Source of the DNA: an uncultured Flavobacteriales bacterium
GTDB taxonomy: Bacteria; Bacteroidota; Bacteroidia; Flavobacteriales_G; Salibacteraceae
DNA: 64,000 bases
Assembly (NCBI GenBank): GCA_943788725.1
Contig: CALSRJ010000002.1
Span: 62,001-126,000, forward strand
Direction: 5' to 3'
The notes under the pieces are model-generated. The model saw only the letters and a program-made list of their open reading frames with translations. It searched no databases and had not been told where the DNA came from. Both the position numbers and the translations under genes were made by a program. Of this stretch, positions 58,220 through 64,000 are shown piece after piece (position 1 is the first letter of the stretch; the number at the start of each line of letters is the position of its first letter).

Positions 58220-59326
58220 TCAACGATCATACGGCCGCCCTTTCCACTCAAACCTAGGAGCCACCAAGGCCACCACTCCTACCGTGACATAATACCCCGG
58301 GAAGAGCATCGATAATAACAAACTGTCTATTAACCTTGCTCGGAACGAATACTTTAAAAACCATGTGCGATGGAATGCAAACTCAGCCAGCCATTTGACA
58401 ACAAACAGAGGTAAAAGCACATTCAATAAGGTCGCGGAAGTCAACCACACCAGACCCATCCACAAGAAAACAAGGTTCAACGCAAACACAAACGCCGGTA
58501 AGACCCTCGACATCAATTGCTTGTATCCTGGGTATTTGGAAGCCCACCGAATGCGTTGGCGTGCTAATGAACGCATATTAGCAGGTGGACTGGTTAAGAC
58601 GGATGCTTCAAGTGTGTAACAACCGCTGAGATGGTCCTTGTTCAATTGCTGGGCAAAAAACACATCGTCGCCACTTGCCCGATCCATTTGCATGCTTTCC
58701 ATGAATAATTGCTTGAGTTCAGCGTGCATCAAAAGGTTTCCCCCGTTCACCATGATTGGTCTTCCCGCGCGCACAAAGGCTTCGCTAATGGCCTGCGTGT
58801 TGAGATTTTCATACGCTAAGAGTCGCTCCCACAGTGTTCGGTCCTGATACAACACAGGGCCAAAGATCACTTGAACTTCTTCCGACTCCGCCCGGGTTAT
58901 GAGGCTTCGAATAGTCTTCGGACCTACCTGGCAGTCCGCATCGGTCAAGTAAATCCAACCCTCTTCGAGCCCGGATATTCCAGTTTGCAGCGCCTCCTTC
59001 TTTCCCTGACCGGCATTCTGAACCACTTCTATATTCAAGTGATGGCAATGCGATTTGCTCTCTTCGATGACCTCCAAAGATCCGTCATTGCTGTGATCAT
59101 TCACGAGCAAAACATGGATCGAATCAGCGATACCCTCGCTCTTGTTGAGGGCCGATAGACATTCGCCAAGGGTCTCCGCTTCGTTTCGAAAGGCGATCAG
59201 CACCGTGACATCCCCAACCACCTCCGCATTGATGAGTGAAGGACCGGAATGATCTCGTAATCGTCTGTGCACCCAATACATGAGCCCCACCCAACAGAGC
59301 ACGGTAAAGGCGAAAAGGAAGATCAT
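58220..59326 (-). CDS. Membrane glycosyltransferase family 2
   Basis: This 368-residue protein has an N-terminal membrane helix (MIFLFAFTVLCWVGLMYWV), a GT-A domain with VTVLIAFRNEAETLGECL (about 44-61), the metal site YLTDADCQVG (about 131-140), and the acceptor motif RQRIRWASKYPGY (about 258-270, the QxxRW type). Two to three C-terminal membrane helices follow. This is the layout of processive or lipid-linked GT2 enzymes. It overlaps the flippase-like gene by 4 bp; the pair probably builds and handles one lipid or glycan. Confidence 0.88.
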   Translation of the reverse strand: MIFLFAFTVLCWVGLMYWVHRRLRDHSGPSLINAEVVGDVTVLIAFRNEAETLGECLSALNKSEGIADSIHVLLVNDHSNDGSLEVIEESKSHCHHLNIEVVQNAGQGKKEALQTGISGLEEGWIYLTDADCQVGPKTIRSLITRAESEEVQVIFGPVLYQDRTLWERLLAYENLNTQAISEAFVRAGRPIMVNGGNLLMHAELKQLFMESMQMDRASGDDVFFAQQLNKDHLSGCYTLEASVLTSPPANMRSLARQRIRWASKYPGYKQLMSRVLPAFVFALNLVFLWMGLVWLTSATLLNVLLPLFVVKWLAEFAFHRTWFLKYSFRARLIDSLLLSMLFPGYYVTVGVVALVAPRFEWKGRPYDR

Positions 59327-60372
59327 TTCTTGGTTTTAAAGAAACGGAAGGTAAACAAGGTAATCGCGCCGATTACCGAGGGCAGCGCGACATTAATTCC
59401 CCATACCACGAATACGACAATGCTTACGCCTACAGGATCGAATTGATACAATTCAAAGTAGCCCAAGGCAAACGATTCGCGCAACAACAAATCGGGAACC
59501 GGCACAAAAGGTAGAAGGGTTATGGAAAACAAGGTGAGGATGGATGCGCTGAGCACCTCTAGCATTCCTTGAGCGGGCATCAAAGCTCGGAATACGATCA
59601 GGTACTGCACTATGAACGTAGCAAACCTTACAATTGACAGTAAGTAGATTTTAGATAACAAGGGATTCGGAAGAGAAGCAAACACCTGCACCTGCTCACT
59701 GAACTTCTTCAACCTTGGGATGCGCAGCAGTAATTCAGAGAACAAATCGATCCTATAGTAAAGGATCAAGGCCAGACACAAAGTCAACAAAACGGTTGCT
59801 TGCAAAATAATCGTAGGTATCCAACCGAGGCTTTCCGGACCAAACTGGAAGAGAAACAAGACGATTCCCATCACACCGAAGGTCAGTGTTGCCACGGTCT
59901 GTGCAATACCATTGACCATGGAGAGCAAGGCTCCTTTGATGCGCTGACCATCCCCTAACGTCAATACGCGTCCAAAGAACTCACCTACACGGTTTGGTGT
60001 GAAGAGTCCAAACGTAATTCCGCTGAGTACGCCTTTGGCGGCGCGCTTCCAGGTCAATTCGAATTGAGAGCTGACGAGGTATTTCCATTTCACCACTTCC
60101 ATGCTCCAGTTTAAGGCCATGAAAAGGCCAGCGGCAAAGGCCAAAATGACCGCACTTCCATTGAGTTGAATGCCAGAAAGAAATGCCATGACCGAGAGCT
60201 GCCGCTCTGCACTCACAAAGCGCTGATAGATAAACAGGATGACGGCAAGGCTGATGGCGCTTTTTAGAAAAAGTCCCAACACGCGATAGCCAGAACGCCC
60301 CAGTAGCTGTTCAGAACTTCCTACCCCAATGCTCGAGGCAAGGGAACGCGCTATTAACTTCGAAACTTTCAT
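59323..60372 (-). CDS. Lysylphosphatidylglycerol-synthase-like membrane (flippase-like) protein
   Basis: The 349 residues from ATG 60372 carry about seven to eight membrane helices of the LPG_synthase_TM / UPF0104 type (GVLSGITFGLFTPNRVGEFFGRV near 112-134 is the core motif). No aminoacyl-transferase domain is attached. The start is uncertain: ATG 60372 is only 2 bp from the divergent ruvC ATG, and a GTG at 60282 would give a shorter protein that starts at the first helix. It overlaps the GT2 gene by 4 bp. Confidence 0.82.
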   Translation of the reverse strand: MKVSKLIARSLASSIGVGSSEQLLGRSGYRVLGLFLKSAISLAVILFIYQRFVSAERQLSVMAFLSGIQLNGSAVILAFAAGLFMALNWSMEVVKWKYLVSSQFELTWKRAAKGVLSGITFGLFTPNRVGEFFGRVLTLGDGQRIKGALLSMVNGIAQTVATLTFGVMGIVLFLFQFGPESLGWIPTIILQATVLLTLCLALILYYRIDLFSELLLRIPRLKKFSEQVQVFASLPNPLLSKIYLLSIVRFATFIVQYLIVFRALMPAQGMLEVLSASILTLFSITLLPFVPVPDLLLRESFALGYFELYQFDPVGVSIVVFVVWGINVALPSVIGAITLFTFRFFKTKK

Positions 60373-60374
60373 CT

Positions 60375-60941
60375 ATGACTCATCCGAAACAAAGCACCAA
60401 AGAAAAGATAATTCTGGGTATCGACCCGGGGACAAACGTCATGGGATTCGGTGTGTTGAAGGTGTCAGGACAGCGCTTGGAAGTGCTTTCCATGGGCTCT
60501 GTTCAGATGAAAGACCCAGACTACGGCCTCAAGTTGAAGCGCATCTTTGAAAAGGTCTTGGAGCTGATCGATCAGTATCACCCGGATGAATTTGCCGTAG
60601 AAGCGCCTTTTTTTGGGAAGAACGTACAGTCCATGTTGAAGCTAGGACGCGCCCAAGGTGTATCTATGGCTGCTGCTTTGTACCGAGATATTCCCATTTC
60701 TGAGTACAGTCCACGAAAAATCAAGCAATCTATTACCGGAACGGGTGCCGCTTCTAAAGAGCAGGTGGCTGGCATGCTGCAAAGCATCTTGAAGATCGAA
60801 TCCCTTCCGAAATCTTTGGACGCCACTGACGGGTTGGCTGTAGCACTCTGCCACTATTATCAGTCTACAAGTGTAGTTGCCAAGTCAGGAAGCAAAGACT
60901 GGTCGTCCTTTATTGCGAAGAACCCTGGGCGAGTAAAGTAA
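60375..60941 (+). CDS. ruvC: Crossover junction endodeoxyribonuclease RuvC
   Basis: It resolves Holliday junctions with RuvAB. The 188-residue protein shows the acidic active site: D17 (LGIDPGTN), E76 (FAVEAPF) and D149/D152 (SLDATDGLAVA). ATG 60375 leaves no room for a separate promoter because the divergent gene starts 2 bp away, so its promoter must lie inside that gene. The last 32 bp overlap the convergent HIT gene. Confidence 0.96.
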   Translation: MTHPKQSTKEKIILGIDPGTNVMGFGVLKVSGQRLEVLSMGSVQMKDPDYGLKLKRIFEKVLELIDQYHPDEFAVEAPFFGKNVQSMLKLGRAQGVSMAAALYRDIPISEYSPRKIKQSITGTGAASKEQVAGMLQSILKIESLPKSLDATDGLAVALCHYYQSTSVVAKSGSKDWSSFIAKNPGRVK

Positions 60942-61329
60942 ACGCCGCCGCGATCCGCTCGCGGATTGACTCCAATTCATCTTCTGCTAGCGAAAGCTTC
61001 GGCTTACCAAAATTGATGTCGCCTACATGGTCAATGGGAACGAGATGAATGTGCGCGTGTGGAACCTCCAGTCCGATCACCGCAACCCCGATGCGTTCAC
61101 AAGGAATCACCTGTTCGATTGCCTTGGCAATTTTCTGGGTGAATTGCATGTATCGCCCTAGAAACTCAGGTGCGAGATCGAAGAGGTAATCGGTTTCTTC
61201 TACCGGAATCACTAAGACATGTCCACGGTTGAGCGGATTGATATCGAGAATCGCAAAGAATTCATCCGTCTTAGCGACGAATTTACCTGGGATTTCTCCT
61301 TGATGAATGCGGGTGAAGATGGAAGCCAT
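60910..61329 (-). CDS. HIT-family nucleotide hydrolase/transferase
   Basis: This 139-residue protein has the histidine triad HAHIHLVPI (about 95-103) and the family start IFTRIHQGEIPGKFV. HIT proteins hydrolyse AMP-linked substrates such as adenosine phosphoramidates. It starts one base inside the greA stop (TGATG), so the two are coupled. The C-terminus runs 32 bp into convergent ruvC. Confidence 0.94.
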   Translation of the reverse strand: MASIFTRIHQGEIPGKFVAKTDEFFAILDINPLNRGHVLVIPVEETDYLFDLAPEFLGRYMQFTQKIAKAIEQVIPCERIGVAVIGLEVPHAHIHLVPIDHVGDINFGKPKLSLAEDELESIRERIAAAFTLLAQGSSQ

Positions 61330-61802
61330 CAGCGCGTGATTTCAAGCACCTCAAACTTCATGATGCCATTGGGAACCTGAATTTCAGCGATATCACCCAC
61401 CTTCTTACCTAGCAGTCCCTTTCCAATGGGCGAGTCGACGCTGATCTTTCCTTCGCGGAGGTTGGCTTCGCTCTCAGCCACGAGTTGATAGTTGAATTCT
61501 TTCTTCATTGAAATATTCATCAAACGAATCTTGGAGAGGATCAAGATCTTATCGGAAGTCATTTGCTCCTCATCGATCACGCGCGCATTGCTAACAATTT
61601 GCTTCAACTTGCCGATTTTCAATTCTAGTAATCCTTGCGCTTCTTTTGCCGCATCGTATTCTGCGTTCTCAGACAAGTCGCCTTTATCGCGTGCTTCGGC
61701 AATCTGTCGGGAAATAGAGGGGCGCTCTACTATTTCTAATTGGTGCAACTCTTCCTGCAACTTTTTCAATCCCTCTTCTGTGTAGTACCTTATCTGTGAC
61801 AT
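61329..61802 (-). CDS. greA: Transcription elongation factor GreA
   Basis: This 157-residue factor rescues backtracked RNA polymerase. It has an N-terminal coiled coil with the acidic tip DLSENAEYDAAKEAQ (about 41-55) and a C-terminal FKBP-like domain (SPIGKGLLGKKVGD, then IEVLEITR-type end). ATG 61802 (MSQIRYYTEEG) was chosen; 11 further upstream codons are open but unlike GreA. The HIT gene follows by overlap. Confidence 0.97.
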   Translation of the reverse strand: MSQIRYYTEEGLKKLQEELHQLEIVERPSISRQIAEARDKGDLSENAEYDAAKEAQGLLELKIGKLKQIVSNARVIDEEQMTSDKILILSKIRLMNISMKKEFNYQLVAESEANLREGKISVDSPIGKGLLGKKVGDIAEIQVPNGIMKFEVLEITR

Positions 61803-61825
61803 GACACCCTTATTGGTTAAGACAT

Positions 61826-61859
61826 CCAAAAACAAAGGAACCGCTCAGAGAACGGTTCC
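61826..61859 (-). terminator. Rho-independent terminator of the PorV/PorQ-family gene
   Basis: GGAACCG (61837-61843) and CGGTTCC (61853-61859) form a perfect 7-bp stem with a 9-nt loop. The A-rich 61826-61836 gives the T-tail on the minus strand, 28 bp after the stop at 61887. Confidence 0.88.
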
Positions 61860-61886
61860 ACTAACAAAATTATGTAATAATTCGAA

Positions 61887-62981
61887 TTATATCCTCAAGC
61901 GGAGCCCGAAGCAATGTGTACCTCCTAATGGATTAGCAAAACGGTAAGCGTAGTCAACGCTAACACCGCTTTCATCCGATCCTTTGAATGGAAGCATAAG
62001 TGAAACACCCATGGTCGGTCCCGTATTCGCATTCAGACGTTTGCCTGGACCCAATTCACTAAATATGCTTGACTCATAAACAAGACCTGCACGTACGGCA
62101 ACGTATTGCTTGAATCCAAACTCGACTCCACCTCGGATCTGATCCTGAGAAAAGGAGTTGGAGGTGAATGTTCCTGCCAATGTCAAGCGATAATCGCTTG
62201 GTTTTACACCATCTTCCAATTCCGCACCTTCTTCCAGAACAACGGGAAGTAAATAGAAATCATACGAAGCTCCAATGTTCAACAATGCAGGCATTTCAAA
62301 GCTCTCAGCGCGCTGATTCAAGGTGAATTCAGCATCCTGAAGCAATACTACCTCGGAAAGGCCATCACCTGAATAACGCATCTTAGGTCCTACATTTCGA
62401 AGTGCAATTCCGAATTTCATTCGGTCGTAATCACCCGTCACGTATCTAATTCCTGCATCAAGTGCTACTCCTTGAGCACCAACGTCATTGATGGATTCGG
62501 AGATGATTCGAATCGCACCACCACCGTGGATACTATTGGAGAAGCTTCGTGCATAAGCTAAGGAGAGGTTTAGAAACTGAGGACTGAAAGTACCTTGACC
62601 TCCGTCTGGATTGTCGGTGGTAGTCACCTCAATATTTCCAAAACTCATGGCGTTGACGCAGATTCCCAAAACACCTTGCTCACCTACTCGCTGACCTAAC
62701 GCCAAGGAATTAATGCTGATGTCAGATCCAGAAAACAACATCACGTTGCTGAAGTAGAGCTCGGTCTTATTGATCGAACTCAATCCGGAAATATTCAAGT
62801 TGAATGCTTCCACACCCGTTACGAAGGCCGAATTTGCTCCACCAAACCCCGTGCTGCGCGCCCAAGGATTAATCAATAGTTCATTGGCTCCTGCCTGACC
62901 GATCCGCTCTTTGTTTCCCGCAAAGGAAGACATGGACGCTACGGTCAAGAATGCTGCTACGATATATTTCATATTTCTCAT
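61887..62981 (-). CDS. PorV/PorQ-family outer-membrane barrel protein
   Basis: This 364-residue outer-membrane protein has a signal peptide (to about 22) and the PorV/PorQ (UPF0164) pattern: NPWARSTGFGGANSAFV (about 38-54), an NLNISGLSSI block and many amphipathic strands ending in HCFGLRLRI. It differs from true PorV at the N-terminus, so I do not name it porV. It lies 20 bp downstream of a large secreted protein gene, a pair often seen in type IX secretion organisms. ATG 62981 is used; ATG 62972 is equally possible. Confidence 0.85.
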   Translation of the reverse strand: MRNMKYIVAAFLTVASMSSFAGNKERIGQAGANELLINPWARSTGFGGANSAFVTGVEAFNLNISGLSSINKTELYFSNVMLFSGSDISINSLALGQRVGEQGVLGICVNAMSFGNIEVTTTDNPDGGQGTFSPQFLNLSLAYARSFSNSIHGGGAIRIISESINDVGAQGVALDAGIRYVTGDYDRMKFGIALRNVGPKMRYSGDGLSEVVLLQDAEFTLNQRAESFEMPALLNIGASYDFYLLPVVLEEGAELEDGVKPSDYRLTLAGTFTSNSFSQDQIRGGVEFGFKQYVAVRAGLVYESSIFSELGPGKRLNANTGPTMGVSLMLPFKGSDESGVSVDYAYRFANPLGGTHCFGLRLRI

Positions 62982-63001
62982 CTGTTAACGCTTTTGTTCA
63001 A

Positions 63002-64000
63002 TTAGAAGGAGTTCAGGTCGATCGGACGAAGTACACCGAACCACTTGATCACCTTCTCACCAATACCTGGGACATTTATGTGAATCACATACAAGCCACT
63101 GGCAACGGTAATGTTGTCTTGGTTCTTCAGATTCCAGTCTATGCTAGTTGAGGTAGCATCATCTTTCTCAAAGGTCCTTACCAATGTACCATTCACTGTA
63201 AAGATGCTAACGGTACATGTTTTTGGCAGATTAATGATCTTAACCAAGTAATCAAGGCGCTGCTGCTCGTATTCGCTGTAGGCATAATACGGGTTAGGAA
63301 CAGCCTTAATATCTGACAAGGCATCCTCTCCAATGGCTATATCGATGGTCGGAGCCACCTTGTAGGTATTGAAGTTATACATCGGCAGACCTGCATTGAC
63401 AGTTTCAATCAGTACAAGTCCATTCGAAGAGCTGATTGAACCAGACTCAATCGCCTTGAACGTCTGTCCTTTGTAGTAATCCCGAGCAACGATGGTGGTA
63501 TCCCCAGCTCCATTGATGCTGTATTGATTTACCTCAACACTACCGTCAGAAATATAATAGGATGCACCTGCAGCAATGCTCGATGCAGCAATACCATACT
63601 TTGATGGAGAATATGGCTCATAAGGCTTAGATGTCCTCAACTTAACCGTTACATGGTTGTTTCCTGAAGCACCCCACATTTCAGCACCTTCCGCCAGTAC
63701 GGGGTATCCAACCCATGCACCTGCGCGCATTACGGACATGTAGTACTGATAAATAGTGTTGTTAGGATCAAACAATGCTCCAGCAGCTAGGCGATCGAAT
63801 CGCACCAGGTTGCGGAAGGTAAATGTACCTCCTTCATAAGCAGGCATCATCTGCTCTGCATCTTGCAATTTAGAACCATCCTCCAAGTTATCCCGGAAAA
63901 CGTATACCATGTGCATTCCACCGAATCGCAATTCGTTGAACAACGGCTCGGTCAACTTATCGGTCGGATTCCATTGCATATCCGCACCGTTTTCACTTCC
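63002..64000 (-). CDS. C-terminal part of a large secreted surface protein (5' end outside window)
   Basis: The frame is open to the right edge, so only the last 332 residues are seen. Most is beta-rich. The end has a conserved-looking block: AVPNPYYAYSEYEQQRLDYL, then IINLPKTCTVSIFTVNGTLVRTFEKDD, then SGLYVIHINVPGIG and IKWFGVLRP. This is a FlgD-Ig-like C-terminal domain, as in type IX-sorted proteins (described in pieces here). It is followed 20 bp later by the PorV/PorQ-family gene, so the two are likely made together. Its role is unknown; a cell-surface or gliding-related role is possible. Confidence 0.75.
   Translation of the reverse strand, partial: GSENGADMQWNPTDKLTEPLFNELRFGGMHMVYVFRDNLEDGSKLQDAEQMMPAYEGGTFTFRNLVRFDRLAAGALFDPNNTIYQYYMSVMRAGAWVGYPVLAEGAEMWGASGNNHVTVKLRTSKPYEPYSPSKYGIAASSIAAGASYYISDGSVEVNQYSINGAGDTTIVARDYYKGQTFKAIESGSISSSNGLVLIETVNAGLPMYNFNTYKVAPTIDIAIGEDALSDIKAVPNPYYAYSEYEQQRLDYLVKIINLPKTCTVSIFTVNGTLVRTFEKDDATSTSIDWNLKNQDNITVASGLYVIHINVPGIGEKVIKWFGVLRPIDLNSF

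Noticed and set aside
61887-62981. Calling the barrel protein PorV of the type IX system
   Set aside because: The N-terminal region differs from PorV and no porU-like peptidase motif is seen in the visible part of the upstream gene; only the family is assigned.
1-64000. Searched by eye for CRISPR arrays, transposases, integrases, phage genes and rRNA
   Set aside because: None seen; gene content and spacing look like ordinary chromosome throughout.

Overview
The window looks like a chromosome segment of a free-living, aerobic Bacteroidota bacterium, probably of the Flavobacteriales type. The main clues are a TonB-dependent receptor with a carboxypeptidase-regulatory N-domain followed by a DUF4249 lipoprotein, a PorV/PorQ-family barrel beside a secreted surface protein, DUF3127 and DUF6438 proteins, many SPII lipoproteins, and repeated promoters of the Bacteroidota form TAnnTTTG (twice with TTTG 18 bp upstream). 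It is mostly an ordinary, gene-dense chromosomal region: I see no rRNA, CRISPR array, insertion sequence or prophage. There is one tRNA, tRNA-Leu(TAG).

Layout. 1-6.4 kb: end of a SPOR-like protein, then a leftward beta-oxidation operon (marR-fadN-fadA-fadE). 6.5-10.2 kb: TonB receptor, DUF4249 lipoprotein, and a 51-residue Cys/Lys-rich protein behind a 23-bp dyad. 10.2-14.3 kb: glycosyltransferase, MsbA-like ABC exporter, purB. 14.4-21.3 kb: a sulfane-sulfur cluster (TauE/SafE permease, MBL-rhodanese persulfide-dioxygenase-like protein, cysteine-dioxygenase-like cupin, two small rhodaneses, thioredoxin, a 2-TM protein), then a sterol-desaturase-like enzyme, a Crp/Fnr regulator and an EI24/CysZ-like protein. 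21.3-35.7 kb: lipoproteins, yidC, M42 peptidase, murein enzymes, rnhB, a large propeller protein. 35.8-40 kb: rsgA-dtd-MBOAT-SGNH-mazG. 40-45.1 kb: membrane pyrophosphatase, LVIVD lipoprotein, and a 270-bp gap with two candidate small RNAs. 45.1-50.9 kb: pdhB, etfBA, bifunctional nuclease, thyA-folA. 51-55.4 kb: tig-clpP-clpX and tRNA-Leu. 55.5-64 kb: flavin reductase, DUF3127, short-chain fatty acid transporter, GT2 and flippase-like proteins, ruvC, greA, HIT, and the PorV/PorQ pair leaving the right edge.

How the genes fit together. FadE needs an electron acceptor, which EtfAB can supply; AtoE-like uptake, FadNAE and pyruvate dehydrogenase all feed acetyl-CoA. In the sulfur cluster, persulfides could be oxidised to sulfite by the MBL protein and the sulfite exported by TauE/SafE, while rhodaneses and thioredoxin move sulfane sulfur.

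Best leads. (1) Three near-identical Crp-type operators (consensus GKAAC-N4-GTCAC) lie upstream of the TauE/SafE, MBL-rhodanese and rhodanese-thioredoxin genes, each with its centre exactly 33.5 bp from a TTTG -7 element. That is the class II activator position, and the Crp/Fnr protein encoded nearby carries one cysteine pair (C80/C86) that could sense persulfide. (2) Two tandem candidate small RNAs share an identical 23-nt 5' block followed at once by a terminator; the second has a near-perfect sigma-54 (-24/-12) promoter whose predicted start coincides with the first base of the conserved block. (3) The Cys/Lys-rich mini-protein lies behind an operator-like dyad. (4) The MBL-rhodanese gene has a one-base frameshift in an A-tract. 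(5) The cysteine-dioxygenase-like protein has Tyr in place of one iron-ligand His.
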